DNA from: Psychrobacter celer
GTDB lineage: Bacteria > Pseudomonadota > Gammaproteobacteria > Pseudomonadales > Moraxellaceae
Assembly: GCF_016107555.1 (NCBI RefSeq)
Contig: NZ_JABASU010000009.1
Coordinates: 1-64,000 of the forward strand
Direction: 5' to 3'
Length of the DNA stretch: 64,000 nucleotides
Below the pieces are notes generated by a model, which saw only the letters and a list, made by a program, of their open reading frames with translations, was not told the DNA's origin and did no database searches. Of the stretch, positions 7,327 to 15,682 are shown piece by piece. Position 1 is the stretch's first letter; every line of letters starts with the position of its first letter. Made by a program: the position numbers and the translations under genes.

Positions 7327-9642
7327 ATGCGGTCTCATTTACCCCCTCTATCTATCCGAACCATCCGAAAAAAACACCTGACATTGGCCGTACAGATCGG
7401 CCTCTTAATGGGTGTCAGTCACATCGCAGCCGCGCAATCGATTGCGGCCAAGACAATCGACAACTCAGGCAGTGCTGAGTCGTCTACAGGCGCAGAAGTC
7501 ATCAGCGAAAGTGAAACGACCACTGCTGTGACCTCGATCGCCCCATCGACCACGTTAGAGGCCATTACTGTCTATGCCGATGGCTATCGCAGCACCGGTA
7601 CCAAGACCGCCTTAGACCCTGAAGATGCGCCCATGAGCTATACCCGTATCGCTCAGGAGCTGTTAAAAAAGCGCCAAGCAGATAGTGTCAACGCTGCTTT
7701 GCGTTATGAGCCAGGCATAAGCTCGGAGAGCCGCGGCACAGTCTCTATCTTTGATGAGTATAATATCCGCGGTTTTAAGACCTACTCAAATTTTTATGAC
7801 GGTCTCAGACTGCCCTATGATGGTGCGTGGAATCTGATGCCACAAGTCGATGTCTATGCGACTGAAGCGGTCGAGGTGGTCAAAGGTCCCGCCTCTTCGC
7901 TCTACGGTTATGCTGCACCAGGTGGTATGGTCAACCAGATCGCCAAAACCCCAAAGAGCACGCAAGAAACCGAAGTGCAGCTGCGACTTGGCAATCAAAA
8001 CTTAAAAGAGGTAGCGGTCGATACGACAGGACCAGTCAGCGATGCGCTTAACTATCGCTTGGTGGCATTAAAACGGCAAAAAGACGGTCAAATGCAGACC
8101 ACCGAAGAAGAGCGATTACTGATTAATCCATCGCTTGAGTGGCAGGCGACTGACGATGTCTCTGTGCTTGCCAATCTGTTTTATCAAGATGATCCAGAGA
8201 TGGTGCCATCCACTCCACTACCCGCTGTCGGTACGGTCTACAACGCCAGCTATGGCAAATTAGACAGCGACGCCTATGCAGGAGATCAATGGAATCATTT
8301 TAGTAAAGAAGTACTGATGCCAAGCATTACGGTAAACTGGGATATCAATGACAATCTCACCTTTAAGCACATCTTACGCTATACCGATGCCGAAGCTGAG
8401 CAGCGCAATATGTATAATAGTGGCGGGTTTGTCGATGGTAGCGATAAGATCTTAAACCGCGTGGCGTATACCACTGATGAGCGCATGAAAAACTGGACCA
8501 CAGACAACCAGCTGGCTTATAAGTTTGATACTGAAAATACCTCACATAATCTATTGTTTGGTGCTGAGTATCAAGAGACAGATAGCAATGCGGTTTATTA
8601 TGATGCGGGCGCAAATGGCACGCCAAACCTTGACCTATCTAATCCAGACTTCTCACAAATAAATACGGCTACGCTGCCACTAGATGCCTATCGTCAAGAC
8701 GAAGACATCGAGCAAAGCCAGCTTGGGCTCTATATACAAGATGAAATGCAGTGGCAAGATTTGACTGTGGTCGCAGGCTTGCGTCACGATAAGTTTGAGA
8801 GTATCACTGAGCAGACCAAAGCCGCACAAGGCGCGGTGTACGATGCACAAACGATCGATAATGATGCCTCAAAAACCAGTGGTCGTCTGGCGGCCATTTA
8901 TGATTTGGATAATGGTTTATCGCCTTATGCCAGCTATTCGCAGTCGTTTCAGCCTGTCGTTGGTAGCAACTTTATTACCAATGAAGCGTTTAAACCCACC
9001 ACCGCCGACCAGCTAGAAGCGGGTATCAAATATCTGTCTTCAGATCGCGCGACCAAAGGCACGCTCGCTGTCTTTGATATCACGCAAAAGAACGTCGTAG
9101 TCGCAGACGAAATCAACTATAGAAGCCAAACTCAGACCGGTGAGATTGAGTCAAAAGGCTTTGAGATATCAGGCAGTCATATGCTCAATGACTGGGTGGA
9201 TGTTGCGGCAAGCTATAGCTATACCGACGCTGAGATTACAAAAGATGAATTCAACCCTGACGTGGTTGGCAACACCCCTGCCCAAACAGCTAAGCACAAA
9301 GCCACGCTGTGGGCCGACTACTACGCCACAGATAAGCTTACACTGAATGCAGGCGTACGCTACGAAGACGGCATGCAGCTTGATAAACAAAACTCGGATG
9401 AGCTACCAAGCGTGACCTTGTTCGATATCGGTGGCAATTATCAAATCAGTCCGATGCTGGCTGTCGGCGCGAGTATCAATAACTTGTTTGATAAAACCTA
9501 TGTCGGTGCCTGTTACGATATCAACAACTGCTGGATGGGGCCTGAGCGTCAAATGTCTGTCAGTTTGCAGGCGACATTTTCAGCGTTAATCCAAAAGGCT
9601 GGTGTTTTGGTGGAGACTGACCAGAGCACCAATGCTTTATAA
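7327..9642 (+). CDS. TonB-dependent siderophore receptor
   Basis: Outer-membrane receptor of the FhuA/FpvA-like siderophore class, 771 residues from ATG 7327. This start has AAAGGA before it and gives a normal signal peptide (IGLLMGVSHIAAAQS); the longer frame from 7228 runs through the Fur box. Next come a TonB-box-like region (LEAITVYADGYRS), the plug domain with YNIRGFKTYSNFYDGLR and VEVVKGPASSLYGYAAPGG, then the beta barrel, finishing with INNLFDKTYVGACYD and MGPERQMSVSLQATF. Receptors normally end at this terminal Phe; here about 20 residues (SALIQKAGVLVETDQSTNAL) follow, and the DNA beyond is a fragment of an unrelated gene. A rearrangement has therefore touched the 3' end, and barrel assembly could be affected. 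Uptake would be energised by TonB-ExbBD encoded elsewhere. Confidence 0.92.
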   Translation: MRSHLPPLSIRTIRKKHLTLAVQIGLLMGVSHIAAAQSIAAKTIDNSGSAESSTGAEVISESETTTAVTSIAPSTTLEAITVYADGYRSTGTKTALDPEDAPMSYTRIAQELLKKRQADSVNAALRYEPGISSESRGTVSIFDEYNIRGFKTYSNFYDGLRLPYDGAWNLMPQVDVYATEAVEVVKGPASSLYGYAAPGGMVNQIAKTPKSTQETEVQLRLGNQNLKEVAVDTTGPVSDALNYRLVALKRQKDGQMQTTEEERLLINPSLEWQATDDVSVLANLFYQDDPEMVPSTPLPAVGTVYNASYGKLDSDAYAGDQWNHFSKEVLMPSITVNWDINDNLTFKHILRYTDAEAEQRNMYNSGGFVDGSDKILNRVAYTTDERMKNWTTDNQLAYKFDTENTSHNLLFGAEYQETDSNAVYYDAGANGTPNLDLSNPDFSQINTATLPLDAYRQDEDIEQSQLGLYIQDEMQWQDLTVVAGLRHDKFESITEQTKAAQGAVYDAQTIDNDASKTSGRLAAIYDLDNGLSPYASYSQSFQPVVGSNFITNEAFKPTTADQLEAGIKYLSSDRATKGTLAVFDITQKNVVVADEINYRSQTQTGEIESKGFEISGSHMLNDWVDVAASYSYTDAEITKDEFNPDVVGNTPAQTAKHKATLWADYYATDKLTLNAGVRYEDGMQLDKQNSDELPSVTLFDIGGNYQISPMLAVGASINNLFDKTYVGACYDINNCWMGPERQMSVSLQATFSALIQKAGVLVETDQSTNAL

Positions 9643-9814
9643 CTGGCCTGATGACATCCCCTACAAACAAAGCATCTCCGGTAAACACACCTACCGCCTT
9701 GTCTGGATAAGTGCTGTCAAATACCGCGTACGCTAGGTGATCATCAGTATGACCTGGTGTCTCGAGCACCCGAATCTCAAGCTGCCCAATCGTGAAACAA
9801 TCACCCTCATACAC
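9643..9814 (-). pseudogene. Metallo-beta-lactamase-fold gene fragment
   Basis: Reading the minus strand from 9814 gives about 57 codons typical of ETHE1/Blh-like MBL hydrolases: IGQLEIRVLETPGHTDDHLA and GVFTGDALFVGDVIRP, with the conserved TPGHT and FTGD. After VIRP the similarity stops where the TonB receptor's 3' end begins. The N-terminal metal motif HxHxDH is missing upstream. This is an internal piece of a gene, left by recombination. Confidence 0.75.
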
Positions 9815-10104
9815 CGTCTACTATATTTATCGTTATCGTTGATGTTTTATGTCGTTATAATTTATTCAAGCCGGTGCTTACCGCTTATTGAATTGATGAT
9901 TTTTTATAAGCTGTTTTATGGGCAAGCAGTTCACACCAATATTTATTTAAAATTTAGCACAGACCAGCGCCACAATATACAACAACATATATTAACATAG
10001 CCATTATCTGCTTTGGTGCTAAACGATAGGTAGCGCCGCCCTACTGTGAAAACTTTATTGATAAGAATAAATTGATAAAACCTTACTGATCAAAACAGCA
10101 CGCA
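9815..10104. other. AT-rich intergenic region
   Basis: Between the MBL fragment and the nhaC terminator. It is AT-rich; I see no convincing gene, repeat copy or RNA. The only open frame here is short and unlike any protein I know. Confidence 0.5.
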
Positions 10105-10134
10105 TAAAAAATCGGCCTACAAGCAGACCGATTG
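10105..10134 (-). terminator. Terminator of the nhaC-type gene
   Basis: Nine-base stem (AATCGGCCT with AGACCGATT, one G-T wobble) followed on the minus strand by TTTTTT. It lies about 30 bp past the stop codon of the gene at 10165. Confidence 0.8.
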
Positions 10135-10164
10135 GGGCATCATTTTTATGTTTTTTATGAAGAG

Positions 10165-11574
10165 CTATGCAGACGTTTTGGCGCTAGGAGCATCTACGCG
10201 GCTGATGGTAATACCGGTAAAACCGAATATCAATGTCAAGAGCAGTGACAAATAGCAGAAAAACGCATAGGGCAAATAATCCAGTACAGGAACGCCTAAC
10301 GCCTGACTGATAAATACCCCGCACACACTCCATGGTACCAGCGGATTGATGACCGTACCTGCATCCTCAATGGTGCGTGATAGATTTTTGGGATGCAGGT
10401 TCAAGCGCTCAAAGGTCGGGCGAAATGCCGTACCGGATAATAAAATACTCAAATACTGCTCACCGATCAGCACATTGATACTAAGCGCGGACATCGCCGC
10501 GGCAAAGATTGCGCGCCCTGCAGTGGTCAAGCTGCCTTTAATCCCTGATAGCAATGCTGGCAAAATACCCAATGCCGTCAGCAAGCCACCCAGACTGAGC
10601 GCCAGCACCACGATTGCTTGGGTAAAAAACATGCTTTGTACACCGCCGCGCGATATCATCCCTGCCACTTCGCCCAGCTCTAGCGACTCAGCTGGCGTAT
10701 AGCCTGCAAACAAATAGCCGCCTAATTGCCCGATACTGGGTGAGCTATGAAAATAGGTGACGATAAGGGCGACAAAAATAGTACAGATGATGGTATAAAT
10801 GGCGTTGATGCGAAACACTGCCAACCCTACCAACACGACAAAAGGCAGTACCGCATAGTTTTGTACCAAGCCGCTGTCTATCAACTGGTTTTGTAGTACA
10901 GTCACTTGACTTAAGTCCGAGCTCACCGTCTGCCCCGAAAAAAACCAAAACAATATCACGGTTAGTATCCATGCAGGGATGGTGGTATACATCATATTGC
11001 GAATATGGGCAAACAGATCAATCCCCACCACAGATGAGGCGATGGTACAAGTATCGGACAGCGGCGACATCTTATCACCAAAAAACGCGCCCGACACCAC
11101 CGCACCTGCAGCAATAGCGACGTTGGCATCAAACGCATGGCTCATGCCGATAAAAGCCACCCCAAGAGTCGCCGCGGTCGTCAAGCTACTGCCTAAGGCC
11201 ACGCCGATAATAGAGGTCAGTACAAACGCTGAAATATAGTAATACTCAGGCGATATCAGCTGAAAACCAAAATACATCAGCGTCGGAATGGCACCAGACA
11301 TCATCAAGGCGGCGACCATCAGACCGATAAAAAAGAATAAATATATCGCGCCAATACCGCGCATCACGCCAGAGGCCATCTGTGCTTGCATGTCATCGAA
11401 GCTAAGGCCTCGAAACAAACCGATGGCCAGTAGGACACAGATAGCGAGTATCAATGAGAGATGAGGCACCCAGCCAAAGCCGATCATGGTGACGCCCATG
11501 ATAGCGATGACGATGGCAGAGATCATAAATGCCAGTTGAAAAGAGATTTGAGTGAGTATTTTTGGTGGCATCAC
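10165..11574 (-). CDS. nhaC: NhaC-family Na+/H+ antiporter-type transporter
   Basis: 469-residue inner-membrane protein with about eleven hydrophobic segments. The NhaC family features are visible: GSSLTTAATLGVAF, and GAFFGDKMSPLSDTCTIAS with its charged GDKxSPLSDT motif in a membrane re-entrant region. Family members exchange Na+ for H+ or for organic acids (MleN exchanges malate for lactate). It is last of four same-strand genes, hpd-phhA-phhB-nhaC, with 87 bp to phhB. That context suggests it may carry an aromatic amino acid or acid intermediate rather than serve pH homeostasis; this is inference only. Confidence 0.85.
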   Translation of the reverse strand: MMPPKILTQISFQLAFMISAIVIAIMGVTMIGFGWVPHLSLILAICVLLAIGLFRGLSFDDMQAQMASGVMRGIGAIYLFFFIGLMVAALMMSGAIPTLMYFGFQLISPEYYYISAFVLTSIIGVALGSSLTTAATLGVAFIGMSHAFDANVAIAAGAVVSGAFFGDKMSPLSDTCTIASSVVGIDLFAHIRNMMYTTIPAWILTVILFWFFSGQTVSSDLSQVTVLQNQLIDSGLVQNYAVLPFVVLVGLAVFRINAIYTIICTIFVALIVTYFHSSPSIGQLGGYLFAGYTPAESLELGEVAGMISRGGVQSMFFTQAIVVLALSLGGLLTALGILPALLSGIKGSLTTAGRAIFAAAMSALSINVLIGEQYLSILLSGTAFRPTFERLNLHPKNLSRTIEDAGTVINPLVPWSVCGVFISQALGVPVLDYLPYAFFCYLSLLLTLIFGFTGITISRVDAPSAKTSA

Positions 11575-11661
11575 ACATCCTTAGATTGCCAGTGGATTTG
11601 GCGTTAGGGTTGGCTTTGGGGTGGCAAGTTTAATCAGTTGCTCTGATTATTACTACCCTGA

Positions 11662-12003
11662 TTATTTACCAAGTAGGCTATCGGTCTTGGCAGCCATGAC
11701 AAAATCATTGCGATGCAGCCCCTTAATACTGTGTGACCACCAAGTAACCGTGGCCTTCCCCCACTCTACCAATATGCCTGGATGATGGCCTTCTGCTTCG
11801 GCGATATCGGCAAGCTCATTGGCAAATGCCATGGCCGCGACGAAGTTTTTAAACTTATACTGGCGCTGCAACTGCCGGATACCATCGACCTCGATAAGTG
11901 ACCAATCAGGAATCTGCGTTAATAGCTCGCGCGCTTCAGTCTCACTGACTGTCGGGGCACCGATACGGCAGGCTTCGCAGCTGGCTTGGGATAGTGTCGT
12001 CAT
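11662..12003 (-). CDS. phhB: Pterin-4a-carbinolamine dehydratase
   Basis: 113 residues. It dehydrates the 4a-hydroxytetrahydropterin made by phenylalanine hydroxylase so the cofactor can be recycled. The DCoH family motif is clear: [21 protein letters not shown], with the two catalytic histidines, followed by [13 protein letters not shown]. The N-terminal CEACRIGAP stretch is usual for the bacterial form. It lies 80 bp downstream of phhA on the same strand, the same order as in Pseudomonas phhAB, and is presumably co-transcribed. Confidence 0.95.
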   Translation of the reverse strand: MTTLSQASCEACRIGAPTVSETEARELLTQIPDWSLIEVDGIRQLQRQYKFKNFVAAMAFANELADIAEAEGHHPGILVEWGKATVTWWSHSIKGLHRNDFVMAAKTDSLLGK

Positions 12004-12083
12004 AATAAACTCCTTTTATTGTCATGATTACGTTTTTACGTGATATACGTCCGTGTTAAAGCAAATAAAACAAATAAAGCAAA

Positions 12084-13052
12084 TCAGCAGTTGGCATCCA
12101 TGGCATAGCTCGGCTCAAACAAACCCAGTGACATCGCTTGCTTGACCACGCCCATGATATCGCTGTCGACGATATCAAACAGCGTATCCAGCTCATCAAT
12201 CACATAATAAATAGGCTGGATATGGTCGATACGATAAGGGGTGCGCAGCACATCGAGCAAATCAAACGCCCGATATTCAGGCGTGTCGCTCAGCGCATAT
12301 AATGTCTCAGACGGTGAACTTAAGATACCGCCACCATAGATTTTGCGGTCTTTTGGGGCATGACCTACCAGCCCAAACTCGATGGTAAACCAATAGAGGC
12401 GCGCCAAAAACCACCGCTCTTCTTTGCTGGCGTTGAGACCTAATTTACCATAGGTTTCATTAAAAGCGGCAAATGCAGGATGAGTCAGCAACGGGCAATG
12501 GCCAACGATTTCATGAAAGATATCCGGCTCTTCGATATAGTCCATGTCATCCATGCGGCGAATAAAAGTCGCAACAGGAAAACGCCGCTGGGAGAGCAGT
12601 TTAAAAAACTTACCAAAGCTAATCAATGCTGGCACAGCAGCCGTTTGCCACCCTGTGGTCGCTTGCAAGACATCATCGATAGTAGCCAATTGGGGGATTT
12701 GGGTGATGGGTAGCTGCAGCTTTGTTAGGCCGTCTAAATATGCTGAACAGGCGCGATTGGGGATTTGTTTGGCTTGTCGCTCGAGCAGCGTTTGCCACAT
12801 GAGGTGCTCATCATCGCTATAGGCAATATGGCCGTCGCTGTCTGGCTGGTGCGAGATATATGGCTGCTTTTGCGGCGCTTCTAGATAGGAAACTTCTAGA
12901 CGAGAAGCCGCTAGATGGGCGCTGCTATTAGTGGTATTGGTATTAGTGCTATCGGTAATTGAGCCGTCAGCGGCTTGTTTTTTGCCGATGTCATTTTTGT
13001 GAGTGTTGCTGACAGCGCGTTGATAAGAGGGGGTATGTGAGAGGCGATCCAT
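12084..13052 (-). CDS. phhA: Phenylalanine 4-monooxygenase
   Basis: 322 residues. It hydroxylates L-Phe to L-Tyr with O2 and tetrahydropterin. The non-heme iron ligands are His180 and His185 (FHEIVGHCPLLTHP) and Glu225 (FTIEFGL). The first ~60 residues are a Ser/Thr/Asn-rich extension not needed for the fold (usual bacterial length about 260-300). The long start at 13052 is nevertheless supported by AAGGAG eight bases upstream. It is followed by phhB; hpd is 220 bp upstream on the same strand. Together these feed Phe into the tyrosine pathway. Confidence 0.96.
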   Translation of the reverse strand: MDRLSHTPSYQRAVSNTHKNDIGKKQAADGSITDSTNTNTTNSSAHLAASRLEVSYLEAPQKQPYISHQPDSDGHIAYSDDEHLMWQTLLERQAKQIPNRACSAYLDGLTKLQLPITQIPQLATIDDVLQATTGWQTAAVPALISFGKFFKLLSQRRFPVATFIRRMDDMDYIEEPDIFHEIVGHCPLLTHPAFAAFNETYGKLGLNASKEERWFLARLYWFTIEFGLVGHAPKDRKIYGGGILSSPSETLYALSDTPEYRAFDLLDVLRTPYRIDHIQPIYYVIDELDTLFDIVDSDIMGVVKQAMSLGLFEPSYAMDANC

Positions 13053-13272
13053 GCCTGAACTCCTTATATGACGATTGTTTTTTCTATCAGCCTATTGTCC
13101 CCTACCTGTTGACCATTCAAACTGGCGCGTCTATCACGTCGCCTAATCGGTCAAACAAGCTAGCCAGTCAGGCCAGCCAATACGGATAAGACTAAAAATA
13201 CGCAAGCCAACTGCTACGTATAATGAAGCAAGTGGACAAGACAAACTCCTTTTGCCTTGCCCGCAGCTATAG

Positions 13273-14373
13273 CTATAGCGCTTCTGCTTCTGGTTGACCG
13301 ATAGCGCCGCGGCGCACTTGGTCGCGCTCGATAGATTCAAACAACGCCTTAAAATTACCTTCGCCAAAGCCCTCTGCATAATCGCCTTTACGCTGGATAA
13401 ATTCAAAAAACACTGGGCTGCCTAAGATGGTCTCGGAAAAAATCTGTAGCAGCAAGCGAGGCTCATTGCTCTCAGTCGTGCCATCTAGCAAGATACCGCG
13501 TGTTTGCAGTGCCGCGACATCCTCACCATGACCCGGCAGACGCTCACTTAACATGTCGTAATAAGCAGCGTTTGGCGCAGTCATCAGCGGAATGCCCGCC
13601 GCTTTGAGCAAATCGATGCTCGCCAGCAAGTCGTCACTGGCTAAGGCAATATGCTGAATGCCTTCGCCATTAAAGTGCATCAAATACTCTTCGATCTGCC
13701 CGCCACCCTGCTTTGATTCTTCATTAAGCGGGATGCGAATTTTGCCATCAGGGGCGGTCATGGCTTTACTAGTAAGACCTGTGTACTCGCCTTTGATATC
13801 AAAATAACGGATTTCGCGGAAATTAAAGATACGCTCATAGAAATTTGCCCAATACGCCATTCGGCCGCGATAGACGTTGTGCGTGAGATGATCGATGACT
13901 TTAAAGCCATGACCGGTAGGCTGCCTATCGACGTCAGCAAAAAACTCAAAGTCGACATCATAGATAGACTCACCGTCTTTGTAGCGGTCAATTAAATATA
14001 TCAAAGAGCCACCGATGCCTTTTATCGCAGGCAAACGCAGCTCCATCACGCCTGTTGGCACCTCGACAGGCTGCGCGCCCATCTCAATGGCCCGCTCATA
14101 GGCTTTTTTGGCATCCTTCACCCGAAATCCCATACTACATGTCCCTGCACCATGCTCTTCTACAAAATAGCTGGCGTGGCTTTTTGGCTCACGGTTTAAG
14201 ATGAGATTGATATCGCCTTGACGATAAAGCGCCACGTCCTTTGAGCGGTGGTTGGCGATGTGGCTAAAGCCTAGCTGCTTAAACAATGCATCGACGGCGT
14301 GTGGCTCAGGTGAAGCAAACTCTACAAAATCAAATCCGTTTAGTCCCATTGGGTTTTCAAATAAATCTGCCAT
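13273..14373 (-). CDS. hpd: 4-Hydroxyphenylpyruvate dioxygenase
   Basis: 366 residues from ATG 14373 ([14 protein letters not shown]). It converts 4-hydroxyphenylpyruvate to homogentisate with Fe(II). The iron ligands are His162 (IDHLTHNV), His241 (GIQHIALAS) and Glu324 (FFEFIQRKG). ATGs at 14379 and 14382 are in frame, but AAGG is best spaced (about nine bases) from 14373. The length is normal for the bacterial enzyme. It is divergent from a LysR gene, with a 17-bp palindrome between them. Confidence 0.96.
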   Translation of the reverse strand: MADLFENPMGLNGFDFVEFASPEPHAVDALFKQLGFSHIANHRSKDVALYRQGDINLILNREPKSHASYFVEEHGAGTCSMGFRVKDAKKAYERAIEMGAQPVEVPTGVMELRLPAIKGIGGSLIYLIDRYKDGESIYDVDFEFFADVDRQPTGHGFKVIDHLTHNVYRGRMAYWANFYERIFNFREIRYFDIKGEYTGLTSKAMTAPDGKIRIPLNEESKQGGGQIEEYLMHFNGEGIQHIALASDDLLASIDLLKAAGIPLMTAPNAAYYDMLSERLPGHGEDVAALQTRGILLDGTTESNEPRLLLQIFSETILGSPVFFEFIQRKGDYAEGFGEGNFKALFESIERDQVRRGAIGQPEAEAL

Positions 14374-14476
14374 GGTCATCATCCTTAATATCAATTACTG
14401 CTAAAAATAGTTAGTGCTAAAAATTGGCACTATCAATCCGTATAAAACCTTAAATCAGCGTAAAAATTTGTCTATA

Positions 14477-14493
14477 TCAATAACGCTTATTGA
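14477..14493. promoter_or_regulatory. Palindrome in the hpd/lysR divergent promoter
   Basis: Perfect 7-3-7 palindrome, arms TCAATAA and TTATTGA around CGC, midway between the two divergent genes. A likely operator for the adjacent LysR regulator (inference). Confidence 0.5.
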
Positions 14494-14566
14494 CGATGCA
14501 TTTATATTAGATTAGCTTTATTTATAAGACTAATTGTTTTTTATGATTTATTTATCAGGTTTACTT

Positions 14567-15493
14567 ATGAATATCAGCATTCGCCAATTGACCGCATTTA
14601 TCACTGTCGCTGACAATGGTAGCTTTACCCGTGCCAGCGACCAGATGCATCTGACCCAATCTGCCGTGAGTGGTTTGATCAAAGAATTAGAATCCAGCCT
14701 CGGCATCGTGTTGTTTGACCGCACCACCCGCCAGCTGTCGTTGTCCGCTGTCGGTCGCCATCTGCTGCCACAAGCGCGGCGGGTACTAAATGAGATGCAT
14801 CTTTTTGAAAACGAAGCCAATAGTTTGACCAGCTTGGCACAAGGCCAAGTCAGACTAGCGGTGTCGCAGTTTGCAGCCTCCTCTATGCCTGCTGTCATCG
14901 CTCAGTTTTCCCAAACCTATCCTGATATCAGCGTGTCGTTATTAGATTGCTCGGCCGAAAATGTCCTACAACACATCCAAAATATCGAGGTGGACTTAGG
15001 CGTCGGTACCGAGCTTGGATTTATGGAGATGGATGATGACATCAGCACCGACTTACTGTACGAATTGCCGTTTTGTGTGGTGATGCCAGAGCAGCATGTG
15101 TTGGCACAAAGAAGTGAGATCGTCTGGCAAGACTTGCTAGAGACGCCGCTTATTACCTTGCAAGGGCCATTTATTGAGCAAGTCACCACCGAGCTTGATG
15201 AAGCGGTCGCCGCCCATATTCAGCAAGCGCGCTACAAGGTCAATTTTATGTCGACAGCGCTGGAAATGACGCGTCAAGGGTTTGGTATCACGTTGTGCCT
15301 ACCCTATATGCCAGAGGTGATCGACTGGGTCAGCGCCAATAGCTTACAGATGCGGCCACTTGCTCATCCAGTCAAGACAAGGCGGTTTTTTATCTATCAA
15401 CGCTCATCACGAGCGCTAGCGCCTGCAACGGTTGCCTTTAAGCAGTTTTTGCAAACGTATTTTGCGCAGCACTTTACCGATCTGCATGGCTAA
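14567..15493 (+). CDS. LysR-family regulator of tyrosine catabolism
   Basis: 308 residues from ATG 14567, which has AGG seven bases upstream; the in-frame ATG at 14534 lacks this. The N-terminal winged HTH is clear (SIRQLTAFITVADNGSFTRA, then LTQSAVSGLIKELESSLG), followed by the periplasmic-binding-like effector domain from about residue 90 (GQVRLAVSQFAASSMP). It sits between hpd (divergent) and fahA (downstream, same strand), and palindromes occur in front of both. It is most likely an activator responding to a Tyr-pathway intermediate. The effector cannot be read from sequence. Confidence 0.88.
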   Translation: MNISIRQLTAFITVADNGSFTRASDQMHLTQSAVSGLIKELESSLGIVLFDRTTRQLSLSAVGRHLLPQARRVLNEMHLFENEANSLTSLAQGQVRLAVSQFAASSMPAVIAQFSQTYPDISVSLLDCSAENVLQHIQNIEVDLGVGTELGFMEMDDDISTDLLYELPFCVVMPEQHVLAQRSEIVWQDLLETPLITLQGPFIEQVTTELDEAVAAHIQQARYKVNFMSTALEMTRQGFGITLCLPYMPEVIDWVSANSLQMRPLAHPVKTRRFFIYQRSSRALAPATVAFKQFLQTYFAQHFTDLHG

Positions 15494-15590
15494 TAGCGCC
15501 CCTAAAAGTAAGCGATAATGGGCATAAAAACCCTTGCAATACCTCTGATGATAACTTAGCATAAGACATAAATTATACTATTAGTAATAA

Positions 15591-15607
15591 ATTACGTATT
15601 GCGTAAT
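15591..15607 (+). promoter_or_regulatory. LysR-type box upstream of fahA
   Basis: Inverted repeat ATTACG / CGTAAT with a 5-bp spacer, containing the T-N11-A form TACGTATTGCGTA. It is 76-92 bp before the fahA start and directly behind the lysR gene. Confidence 0.5.
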
Positions 15608-15682
15608 AAACCTTATATTTCTTATTCACTCGCTTTTTATTACCTAACTTTATCCTTTATTTTTTTTAGCAAGGAGCATCTG

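Noticed and set aside
13143-13406. 87-codon frame on the minus strand overlapping hpd
   Set aside because: It lies mostly inside hpd in another frame and has no protein resemblance; a shadow.
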